DNA from: Candidatus Chlorohelix allophototropha
GTDB lineage: Bacteria > Chloroflexota > Chloroflexia > Chloroheliales > Chloroheliaceae
NCBI RefSeq assembly: GCF_030389965.1
Contig: NZ_CP128399.1
Span: 2,888,799-2,952,798, forward strand
Length of the DNA: 64,000 nucleotides
Direction: 5' to 3'
Shown: in pieces, positions 42,905-50,619 of the stretch
Layout: each line of letters begins with the position of its first letter
Numbering within the stretch: the stretch's first letter is position 1
Program-made: the position numbers and the translations under genes
The notes under the pieces: generated by a model
What the model saw: the letters and a program-made list of their open reading frames with translations, nothing else
What the model was told of the DNA's origin: nothing
Databases searched by the model: none

Positions 42905-44365
42905 TTGAAAATACTGATAGTCGCTGCAGAAGCAACGCCGTTTGCCAAAGTTGGACATGTAGCGGAGGTCATAGGTTCTTTACCTAGCGCGCTGGCAAAG
43001 CTGGGGCATGATGTTAGGCTGGTAATTCCGCGTTACGGCAGGATAAGCCCGAATAAATTTGACCTTAAGCCCGTTATCAATCAATTAAATATACCGCTAA
43101 AAAACGAACGAACCGAGCCTGTATCAGTGCTAGCAAGTAGCCTCAAAGAAGAAGTGCCGGTTTACCTGATTGATAGTGACCGCTATTTTAATCGCGAGGG
43201 TATTTACGGTTATCCAGACGATGATGAGCGTTTTATTTTATTCTGTCGCGCCGTGTTAGAAATGTTGCCACAACTCAACTGGCAACCGGATGTTATCCAT
43301 TGCCACGAATGGCACACTGCTCTTATCCCCTATTGGCTGAAAACCCAACACGCCACTACGCCTTTCTATCGCAATATAGCCAGCGTATATACCATCCACA
43401 ACCTAGCGTATCAGGGTATTTTCGGTTACAGGGTGCTTGAAATTGCCGGAATAGCCGATTACAATTTTATCTATAACAATGCGCAGGAACACTCCGAACT
43501 GGTTAGCTTGATGAGTCTGGGTATTCGCCACGCCGATATAATCAGCACCGTCAGCCCTTCTTATGCTAAGGAGATATTGTCACCTCAGTTTGGGGAAAAC
43601 ATGAACGGTTTGCTGAACGAGCGCAGCGACAGACTTTGCGGTATTCTGAACGGGATTGACACCAACCATTTTAACCCTGCCACCGACCGCTATCTGGCGG
43701 CTACCTTTGATGTCAAAACCTTGAAAAAACGTGGTGCGAACAAACTCGATTTGCAACGTGAGATAGGGCTACCCCAGAATCCGGACATTCCGCTGATTGG
43801 AATGATTACCCGCCTTGCCAGCCAGAAGGGGCTTGATTTGCTGGAACAAATTATTAACCCGCTGATGCAACTCAATATACAATTCGTGTTGATGGGTACC
43901 GGCGACCAAATGTATCATGAATTTTTCAGCCAGATTGCCCAGCGTTATCCTGATAAAATGGCTTTACGCTTAACCTTTAACGCGATTTTGGCGCAGAAAA
44001 TCTACGGAGGCAGCGATATTTTTTTGATGCCTTCCCGCTTTGAACCATGTGGTCTGGGGCAGTTGATCGCCATGCGTTACGGCTCAATTCCGGTGGTCAG
44101 AAAAACAGGTGGGCTTGCCGACACCGTGCAGGATTTCGACCCTGCTACCGGAGAGGGAAACGGCTTTTCCTTCGTAGAGTACGACCAATGGATGCTTTTT
44201 GCTACAATAGTGCGCGCGCTTGAAACTTACAAAAACCGGGAAGTGTGGCATAAACTGATGGAACGAGATATGCAACGGGATTATTCTTGGGATAGCAGCG
44301 CAGTTGAATATGTCAAAACTTTCCAACGTGCCATCAAATTGCGGCAAAAGGTAGAAACAGTTTGA
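42905..44365 (+). CDS. glgA: Glycogen synthase (GT5)
   Basis: The 486-residue GT-B enzyme would transfer glucose from ADP- or UDP-glucose to alpha-1,4-glucan. The protein opens KILIVAAEATPFAKVGH and has the GT5 stretches VIHCHEWHTALIPYWLK, YTIHNLAYQG and NGIDTNHFNPATD, plus LASQKGLDLLEQI. The donor site is PSRFEPCGLGQL followed by KTGGLADTV. The first KxGGL loop reads KVGHV here, with His18 in place of the second Gly. The start is TTG. The next gene starts at a TTG overlapping the stop (TTGA), so they are coupled. No branching enzyme or ADP-glucose synthase lies nearby. Confidence 0.9.
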   Translation: MKILIVAAEATPFAKVGHVAEVIGSLPSALAKLGHDVRLVIPRYGRISPNKFDLKPVINQLNIPLKNERTEPVSVLASSLKEEVPVYLIDSDRYFNREGIYGYPDDDERFILFCRAVLEMLPQLNWQPDVIHCHEWHTALIPYWLKTQHATTPFYRNIASVYTIHNLAYQGIFGYRVLEIAGIADYNFIYNNAQEHSELVSLMSLGIRHADIISTVSPSYAKEILSPQFGENMNGLLNERSDRLCGILNGIDTNHFNPATDRYLAATFDVKTLKKRGANKLDLQREIGLPQNPDIPLIGMITRLASQKGLDLLEQIINPLMQLNIQFVLMGTGDQMYHEFFSQIAQRYPDKMALRLTFNAILAQKIYGGSDIFLMPSRFEPCGLGQLIAMRYGSIPVVRKTGGLADTVQDFDPATGEGNGFSFVEYDQWMLFATIVRALETYKNREVWHKLMERDMQRDYSWDSSAVEYVKTFQRAIKLRQKVETV

Positions 44366-45447
44366 GCAATATCGCGCATTTGCCCGATCTCGTAGCGGCG
44401 CTTTCCCCAGCCGACCGTGCAACAGTAGAGCGGATATTCCACATTAGTGCTTCTATAGGAGTAATGAACCCTGAGCCTTCCTTTTACCCAAAGTTGGAAA
44501 GGTTGTTTGGTTCTGCTCAAGATGGTTTGCGCCAGCCTGTAGTAAAGGTGACCAACCGTGTAACGCTGGACTCCTCCCTATTCAATCCCTTGCGGGCTGC
44601 CCGCCCACACCAGACTCTCGAAAATGTGGAACTGGAAAGCCTGATTGAAGAGGGGCGTACAACCGACCAATTCACCCACCCTTTGCGGGATACAGCGCCA
44701 GATGTTTTCGGACGGCTGGAAACCGATTACGCTATTACCGCCAGTAATATTGCCAAAGTGGACGGTTGGAGCGGGGTGATTATTTTCAAGGAATTTCACC
44801 CGCACCGCTTCTCACGTGAGCAGATAATAGATTACCTTATGACCGGGCGCGCTTGGGCGGAAAAAGCGGTAGAGCATGACCCGCTCTCTCCCTATTTTTT
44901 ACTGTTGTGGAATTGTCTGTGGAAAGCGGGCGCGAGCCAAATTCACGGGCATGCCCAAGCACTACTGACACGCGGGATGCATTATGGGCATGTTGAACGC
45001 TTACGGCGGGATGCTCTTAGTTTTGAAGCCACCTACCGCCGCAACTATTTTACCGAGTTGGTTAATGCCAGTCGGGCGCTAGGGCTTACCGCCGACCCGG
45101 CAGACCGGGTTAAAGCGCTGGTATCCATTACACCGGTGCGTGACCGAGAAATATGGCTGATCACCGACAACTATTCAGCCGAATTGGGGGAAGCAATTTA
45201 CAAAACACTTTCTTTCTATCTGCATAGTGGAGTCACTTCTTTCAATCTAGGAGTGCAAATGCCGCCTATTCGCCCTGTCTCCGAAAATTGGTCGGGCTTC
45301 CCGGTCATTGCCCGGTTAATAGCGCGAGGTAATCCGTTGAACCGCCAGAATGATACCGGAGGAACCGAGCTTTTCGCAGCTAGCGTTATCTCCAGTGACC
45401 CTCTAAAGGTAGCGGAAAGTTACCGCACATGGTTGCTCAAGAAATGA
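44362..45447 (+). CDS. GalT/HIT-superfamily nucleotidylyltransferase-like protein
   Basis: The 361-residue protein carries a histidine-triad-type catalytic motif, QIHGHAQALL, with His195, His197 and Gln199. This is close to the HPHGQ box of galactose-1-phosphate uridylyltransferase and the HxHxQ of Ap4A phosphorylase. The surrounding fold looks like a GalT-type domain, with PFNPLR-like SLFNPLRAARP near residue 75 and an N-terminal helical cap. It would transfer a nucleotidyl group to a sugar or nucleoside phosphate. The TTG start overlaps the glgA stop, which ties it to glycogen or sugar-phosphate metabolism. The exact reaction is unknown. Confidence 0.72.
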   Translation: MSNIAHLPDLVAALSPADRATVERIFHISASIGVMNPEPSFYPKLERLFGSAQDGLRQPVVKVTNRVTLDSSLFNPLRAARPHQTLENVELESLIEEGRTTDQFTHPLRDTAPDVFGRLETDYAITASNIAKVDGWSGVIIFKEFHPHRFSREQIIDYLMTGRAWAEKAVEHDPLSPYFLLLWNCLWKAGASQIHGHAQALLTRGMHYGHVERLRRDALSFEATYRRNYFTELVNASRALGLTADPADRVKALVSITPVRDREIWLITDNYSAELGEAIYKTLSFYLHSGVTSFNLGVQMPPIRPVSENWSGFPVIARLIARGNPLNRQNDTGGTELFAASVISSDPLKVAESYRTWLLKK

Positions 45448-46622
45448 ACCCCGAAATTGCTCACTTTCTGGTTAGCGAAAAGGGTAGAGCGGCGCTTTCC
45501 AGCCTTGAACTCGAAGAACTGAACGAAAATAACCGACTGGCGGTTTTGATGCGCTTGCGTAAAAGCTACGCCCCAGAACTGGCGGGCGCACTGATAGAAC
45601 AGGCTTTACTACGCCGCAAAGCTACCAGAGCAGGCAAGTTCGGAAAAGCAGCGGAAATGTTTTTCACCCCGGAGGGATTGGAGCAGGCTTCCGGTGAAAC
45701 TGTAGCGTGTTACCGGGTAGAGCGCATAAGGCAGGTTTGCAGTGAGCATGCGCCTGTAGCCGACTTGTGCTGCGGGATTGGCGGAGATGCGCTAGTACTG
45801 GCACAATATTTCAAGGTAACCGGAGTAGATTTGGAAGAAACGCGCCTGACGTTGGCAGAAGCTAATTGTGCTGCCAACGGGGTTAGTGCCACATTCAAAA
45901 TAGCAAATGTAAAGAGCTTTGAGGTTGCTGGCTTTGAAGCGCTTTTCTTCGACCCGGGGCGGAGAGTGAATGGCAAGCGGCTTTTCTCGGTGGAGCAGTA
46001 TTTACCGCCGCTTTCGACCATCCGAGAATGGCTTAAAAAAGTGCCGGAAATTGCAGTGAAAATTTCGCCGGGAGTGGATTACAGCGAATTGTCGGGATAC
46101 GATTGCGAAATCGAGATTATCTCCGAAAACAGCGATGTAAAAGAAGCGGTGTTATGGTTTGGGAAATTTCGCCAAACTACTCGCCGCGCTACCCTGTTAC
46201 CTAGCAGGCATACCCTCACTTTCCAACCGGATAAGCCAGAAATAGCTTGTGGTGAACCACTCGCTTATTTATACGAACCCGATGGCGCAGTGATACGCGC
46301 AGGGTTGGTAGAAGAACTTGCTTTGCTTTTAGGCGGCTCTACCCGCAAAATTGACCAAGATATTGCCTATTTAACCTCGAACGAAGCAATCGAAACCCCT
46401 TTCGCACGCCGCTTCCCGGTGCTGGAATACCTGCCCTGGAACTTGAAGAAACTGAATCGACGCTTACAAGAGCTTGACACCGGAAAGGTGGTAGTGAAAA
46501 AGCGCGGTTCGCCGATTGATCCTCAATTCCTCGAACATGCCTTGAGCTTGAAAGGCACGCGAGAGCTAACAATTGTGCTTACCAAAGTTATGGGAAAACC
46601 TTGTGCATTAATCTGCAATTAG
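45429..46622 (+). CDS. Class I SAM-dependent methyltransferase with THUMP-like C-terminus
   Basis: The 397-residue protein has a helical N-terminus, then a Rossmann methyltransferase domain with motif I VADLCCGIGGDAL (about 112-124), the acidic loop GVDLEETRL, and the post-II motif FFDPGRR. After about residue 300 comes a region that ends SLKGTRELTIVLTKVMG, matching the THUMP-like tail of this methyltransferase group. RNA is therefore the likelier substrate, although the gene lies in a sugar operon. It overlaps the upstream gene. The ATG at 45444 (ATGA overlap) is an alternative start. The family call is firm; the substrate is open. Confidence 0.78.
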   Translation: MVAQEMNPEIAHFLVSEKGRAALSSLELEELNENNRLAVLMRLRKSYAPELAGALIEQALLRRKATRAGKFGKAAEMFFTPEGLEQASGETVACYRVERIRQVCSEHAPVADLCCGIGGDALVLAQYFKVTGVDLEETRLTLAEANCAANGVSATFKIANVKSFEVAGFEALFFDPGRRVNGKRLFSVEQYLPPLSTIREWLKKVPEIAVKISPGVDYSELSGYDCEIEIISENSDVKEAVLWFGKFRQTTRRATLLPSRHTLTFQPDKPEIACGEPLAYLYEPDGAVIRAGLVEELALLLGGSTRKIDQDIAYLTSNEAIETPFARRFPVLEYLPWNLKKLNRRLQELDTGKVVVKKRGSPIDPQFLEHALSLKGTRELTIVLTKVMGKPCALICN

Positions 46623-46666
46623 TACTTTCTGGTGGTATGATTTAAAAAACCAACCATTAAGTACTA
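46620..46666 (+). other. Stem-loop at the end of the methyltransferase gene
   Basis: A perfect 8-bp outer stem TAGTACTT/AAGTACTA begins in the stop codon, and an inner TGGTGG/CC-ACCA stem adds to it. No T-run follows. It may protect the 3' end of the message. Confidence 0.45.
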
Positions 46667-46907
46667 GGACTCCCGGTACATTCTCCCTTGTAAATTTTAT
46701 ATACTAATTGTTACAATAGAAGTGTAATGATTTTACATAGTGACAATATAAATTTCTACTGGGGTTGTATTTTATTCATCCGGTTTGCCTGAACAAATTT
46801 TATGGCGTTCTTCTTACATGTTAAACGCTCAGTTTAGTTTTGGTTACTAGCCGGATATATTGGAAATAATGTCTGCACTTTGACCCTTAACATACCCAAC
46901 ACAGAAG

Positions 46908-46939
46908 TGAGTCCGGCCACACCGGACTCATTTTCTTTC
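46908..46939 (+). terminator. Rho-independent terminator-like hairpin
   Basis: A perfect 9-bp stem TGAGTCCGG/CCGGACTCA with a 5-base loop is followed by TTTTCTTTC. It lies 290 bases from the nearest upstream gene. Confidence 0.75.
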
Positions 46940-47007
46940 ATAAAGAAATATCCTAAAACGCCGAGTATTTCGTTGGGATTTTCGGTGCATAATACAACTT
47001 ATATAGC

Positions 47008-47013
47008 TATAAT
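47008..47013 (+). promoter_or_regulatory. -10 box before the glycosyltransferase gene
   Basis: A perfect TATAAT lies 72 bases before the proposed GTG start. A -35 is not clear. Confidence 0.45.
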
Positions 47014-47085
47014 TGGAAGGGATTTAATCTTTTAATATAGATTAGTATTCCCGGTTGAACGGGTTTGCGGAAGGAAAAGCAAATA

Positions 47086-48348
47086 GTGCAAGCTAAAGTA
47101 GCGATGCTTCATTACACTTGCCCTCCGGTGGTAGGTGGGGTAGAGGCAGTAATGGCAGCGCATGCAAGGTTGTTTGCAGCACGCGGCTATCCCGTCACTA
47201 TGCTGGCAGGGCGCGGGTCTGACAATCAATTCTCCTCTCCGGGTGTACAAACCAGCATCGAATCACTCTTTGACAGCAAAAATGAGAGACTTCTCCAGAT
47301 AAACCGCGCATTGGACAAAGGCGAAGTTCCCCCCGATTTTGAAGTGTATGCCCGTGAAGTGTATCTTCGTTTGGCAGAATTATTGGAAGGCTTCGATTTC
47401 TGTATTGTCCACAACGCCTTCACCATGCACAAAAACCTGCCGCTTAGTGTAGCCTTGGTCAAGGCAGCCGAAAACCTCAAGGTGAGTTTTATCGGCTGGA
47501 CTCATGATCTCGCATGGGCAGACCCGCTATATAAAAATGTTCTTTATGATAGATACCCTTGGAATCTGTTAAAACAGCCCGTAGCGCAGGTCAAATATGT
47601 AACAGTCTCGCCACAGCGACAGCAAAGCTTGTGCGAAATTTTTATGCCAGCATTAACGCCTGACCAAGTATCGGTAGTGCCTAACGGGATTGGGTTGGAA
47701 GATTTTCTGGCGATTGGAAAAGAAACCCGCGAACTGCTTGAGCAGACCGGAATAAGCGCAGCAAGGCGTGAAGGGGCGCTTTTATTATTGTTACCTTCGC
47801 GCATAACCCGCCGCAAAAACATTGAAACGGCTATAATGGTTACGGTGAGGCTAAAAGAACTCGGTCAAAACCCGCGCCTGATTGTTACCGGACCACCGGG
47901 ACCGCATAACATACGCAATGATGAGTATGTGCGCGAATTATTTGAGCTGCGAGATAAGGAAGGTATCAGGGATGAAACAATTTTTCTGGTAGAAAGTTGG
48001 CAGGATGAGGAGAAGAAACCCCGACCTGTAAGCGACAGCGTAGTGACGGATCTTTATCGGTATTGCGATGCACTATTGTTTCCAAGTGCGCAGGAGGGTT
48101 TTGGCATTCCTATTCTGGAAGCGGCACTGGCAAGACTCCCGATTTTTTGTAGCGATATTCCGCCGCTTCGCCAATTGGTGGGCAATTATGCTACCTGTTT
48201 CGCCCCGGATGAAGAGCCGGAAATAATCGCCGGAAAGCTAATCGAAGCGTTGGATCAAAACCCAGCTTATCGGCTTAGACGTGAAACAATATTGAATTTT
48301 AGTTGGGATGGTATTTTCGAGCGGCAAATTGCGCCGCTTTTACGGTGA
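47086..48348 (+). CDS. GT-B glycosyltransferase (GT4-like)
   Basis: The protein has 420 residues from the GTG at 47086, chosen because GGAAGGA lies upstream at good spacing; a TTG at 47065 is possible but has no ribosome site. The N-terminal domain opens AKVAMLHYTCPPVVGGVEAV. The C-terminal domain has LPSRITRRKNIETAI, LIVTGPPGPH and the donor-site box FPSAQEGFGIPILEAALAR. It looks complete. The stop is overlapped by the next start (GTGA), so it is coupled to the UspA-GpgS gene. That pairing suggests it could add a second sugar to glucosyl-3-phosphoglycerate, as in mannosylglucosylglycerate synthesis; this is inference. Confidence 0.85.
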   Translation: MQAKVAMLHYTCPPVVGGVEAVMAAHARLFAARGYPVTMLAGRGSDNQFSSPGVQTSIESLFDSKNERLLQINRALDKGEVPPDFEVYAREVYLRLAELLEGFDFCIVHNAFTMHKNLPLSVALVKAAENLKVSFIGWTHDLAWADPLYKNVLYDRYPWNLLKQPVAQVKYVTVSPQRQQSLCEIFMPALTPDQVSVVPNGIGLEDFLAIGKETRELLEQTGISAARREGALLLLLPSRITRRKNIETAIMVTVRLKELGQNPRLIVTGPPGPHNIRNDEYVRELFELRDKEGIRDETIFLVESWQDEEKKPRPVSDSVVTDLYRYCDALLFPSAQEGFGIPILEAALARLPIFCSDIPPLRQLVGNYATCFAPDEEPEIIAGKLIEALDQNPAYRLRRETILNFSWDGIFERQIAPLLR

Positions 48349-50375
48349 TAAAAATGATTTCAAATTTACAGATAAATACAAACAAGAGTGATATAAATAA
48401 CGAAAAATATCATGTGCTGTTGGGGCTGGAGGAACGGGTAGAAGCCAGCGAAGCTGACCGTACTGAGATGAGAAAGCTTTTCTGGGCAAGTTTGGAAATG
48501 GCGGTTGGTCTGAAGGCAAGCACTATCACTTTGTTGGGGTTAGTACCAATCCCGGAGGGGCAAAGCCTTAGCGAAGGGGCGCTACCCGCCCAGCATCAAC
48601 GCACTTTGCTGGATGAAATAGTAGGTGAAGTTACTGCCGGATATAACCCTACTGATTTGCCTGAATTACGAACGGTAGTGCGGGTGTGCGCTGCTAACAC
48701 ACTGGCGCAAGAATTAAATGATGTGATTCTGGAAGGACAAGTAAACCTGCTATTGCTTGGCTCAAGCTGGTTTGAAAGCGATATAACAGGTGCTTCCGGT
48801 CGCTCACCGCTTGAAGATATTCTGCGTCGCCCCTTGTGTGATTTAGCTGTAATCGGCCCGGGGGTAGATATAAGCAATAGCCGCAATATGTTGTTGGCTG
48901 CCCGCGGTGGGCCTTTTGCGGAATTGGCGTTAAGACTGGCATCTGGTATTGCCGAGCGCAATGACGGGAACATAACCTTGCTGCATGTTTCAAGATACAC
49001 GCAGGAAGGGGATGAAGGCTACTTGGATGAGGAATTGGAAGAGTCGGCATATGCGGTATTAGGACGAGGCAACCGCAATTACAACCGTATCAGACGTAAG
49101 CAAGTTGCCAGCCAAAATGTGCAGGAAGCGATCGTACAGGAAGCAAAAAATCACGACCTGATTTTGCTAGGTGCAACTGCTACCCTAACACCTGCCCGTA
49201 CTGAAGCAATGCTTCAAAATCCTTTTGGTCCCGTTGCGCGTGCGGTACTGTCTCAAAACGAACAAGAATCACACAAACCCGGCGTAATAGTGGTCAGAGC
49301 GGGTGCGCCGCGAGATTTCTACTTTGCGCGGCTTCAGCGTCGGAAACAGCAATTCGAGGCACGCAGCTCTAGCGACGAATTTGTGTCGGAACTGGTAGAT
49401 AAATGGTTCGCCGAAAATACCTTTGATGCTGAAGAATTCGAAGATGTAGAGCGATTGGTAGCCGCAAAGAAAGCGCAAGGCTTAACCATCAGTCTCGGCT
49501 TACCCGCTTTAAACGAAGAAGCTACAATCGGGGATGTGATTAATGCTATCAAGGATGAACTACTGGTACGCCACAAACTGCTGGACGAAATTGTAGTGAT
49601 AGATAGCGATAGCACCGATCGCACCCGTGAAATTGCCGCCGAACTAGGTATCCCGGTTTACATCCATCAGCAAATTCTGCCAACGCAGGGTTTAAGACGC
49701 GGCAAGGGAGAAGCCCTCTGGAAAAGCCTTTATCAGTTGAAAGGCGATATTATCGCGTGGGTTGATACCGACGTTACCAATATGCATCCGCGCTTTATCT
49801 ATGGGTTGGTTGGACCACTGCTGAAAGAAGCGCGTTTGCAATATGTCAAAGGCTATTACCGCCGCCCAATTCAGGTAGGCGACATAATGCACGAGACGGG
49901 CGGTGGGCGTGTAACCGAACTAACGGTGCGACCTCTCTTTAACCTGTTCTTCCCCGAACTGAGTGGTATTATCCAACCGCTTTCGGGAGAATACGCAGGC
50001 AGACGCACATGCCTTGAGCAATTACCATTCTTCACCGGATACGGAGTAGAAACCGGACATCTGGTTGATATTTTAGATCGATTCGGGCTGGCTACCATTG
50101 GACAGGTCAATCTGAAAGAGCGTCGCCACCGCAACCAAGATTTGGGCGCACTCAGCCAAATGGCTTTTGCTATAACGCAAGTGATTGTGAATCGTTTGGA
50201 AGAGCGCGACAAATTGCAATTGACCAATGATGTGAATCGCACCATGAAGCTGATTAACCTTAGTCCGCAAGGTTTACGGCTAGATTTGCGCCACATCGAA
50301 GATCGCGAGCGACCGCCTATGCTGGAAGTACCCGAATATCGTCTCAAGCACCGGGAACGTCTTAGCCATACCTAA
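48345..50375 (+). CDS. Fusion of UspA-like domains with glucosyl-3-phosphoglycerate synthase
   Basis: The protein has 676 residues from the GTG at 48345, which overlaps the previous stop; the ATG at 48354 is an alternative. The first 320 residues form two UspA-like domains, recognised by the hydrophobic strands NLLLLGSSW and LILLGATATL and by the layout rather than by a strict ATP motif. From about residue 378 a GT2/GT81 domain follows: SLGLPALNEEATIGDVI, IVVIDSDSTDRT, metal-binding VDTDVTN (Asp474, Asp476) and the GpgS-typical PLSGEYAGRR and GYGVETGHLVDI. It would make glucosyl-3-phosphoglycerate from NDP-glucose. The stress-domain fusion suggests stress control of the solute pathway. Confidence 0.85.
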   Translation: MIKMISNLQINTNKSDINNEKYHVLLGLEERVEASEADRTEMRKLFWASLEMAVGLKASTITLLGLVPIPEGQSLSEGALPAQHQRTLLDEIVGEVTAGYNPTDLPELRTVVRVCAANTLAQELNDVILEGQVNLLLLGSSWFESDITGASGRSPLEDILRRPLCDLAVIGPGVDISNSRNMLLAARGGPFAELALRLASGIAERNDGNITLLHVSRYTQEGDEGYLDEELEESAYAVLGRGNRNYNRIRRKQVASQNVQEAIVQEAKNHDLILLGATATLTPARTEAMLQNPFGPVARAVLSQNEQESHKPGVIVVRAGAPRDFYFARLQRRKQQFEARSSSDEFVSELVDKWFAENTFDAEEFEDVERLVAAKKAQGLTISLGLPALNEEATIGDVINAIKDELLVRHKLLDEIVVIDSDSTDRTREIAAELGIPVYIHQQILPTQGLRRGKGEALWKSLYQLKGDIIAWVDTDVTNMHPRFIYGLVGPLLKEARLQYVKGYYRRPIQVGDIMHETGGGRVTELTVRPLFNLFFPELSGIIQPLSGEYAGRRTCLEQLPFFTGYGVETGHLVDILDRFGLATIGQVNLKERRHRNQDLGALSQMAFAITQVIVNRLEERDKLQLTNDVNRTMKLINLSPQGLRLDLRHIEDRERPPMLEVPEYRLKHRERLSHT

Positions 50376-50511
50376 AGGGCAGAGGCAAGTTCGGAAAGGG
50401 GATGTAGCTGGAAAGCCCTGCCGAGGTCGAAGGGTTATCCCCTGAACTCACGCTCTCTCCTCTGGTCAGTGCAACAGGTTATTGCCTTAAATGGGTTCTT
50501 GCAACTGCCCT
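50376..50511 (+). ncRNA. Structured RNA candidate of unknown class
   Basis: This 136-base segment begins at the base after the UspA-GpgS stop codon. Its ends AGGGCAGAGGCAAG (50376-50389) and CTTGCAACTGCCCT (50498-50511) pair as 7 bp, a 2x2 internal loop, then 5 bp. Inside, GGGGAT/ATCCCC (50398-50403, 50437-50442) encloses a 6-bp stem AGCCCT/AGGGTT (with one G-T pair), and a third small stem GCAA/TTGC lies at 50471-50485. This makes a multibranch fold. It could be a 3' element, a free small RNA or a leader for the GH18 gene. It matches no riboswitch class I know. Confidence 0.5.
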
Positions 50512-50619
50512 GCTAAAAGGAACCGTCAGCTTCACAAGACGTTATAACTATATGGTACTATGTTGTATGTAAGTAATACAGTTTTATCTTTTCCAGAGAG
50601 ACATACTACAGGAAGATTG

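Larger units (their letters stand above)
46623..47085. other. 463-base intergenic region with terminator and promoter
   Basis: I find no protein gene here. It holds the stem-loop at the left, an AT-rich stretch of about 240 bases of unknown content, a terminator at 46908-46939 and a likely promoter for the next gene at 47008-47013. The terminator lies 290 bases after the methyltransferase stop, so either the message has a long 3' tail or a small RNA is made between. Confidence 0.5.

Noticed and set aside
50376-50560. Known riboswitch or SRP RNA in the gap before the GH18 gene
   Set aside because: AAAGGGGATGTAGC resembles the start of yybP-ykoY, GAACCGTCAGC resembles the end of the c-di-AMP element, and GGGATGTAGCTGG recalls part of 4.5S RNA. 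In each case the partner strand or the core conserved loop is missing, so I leave the class open.
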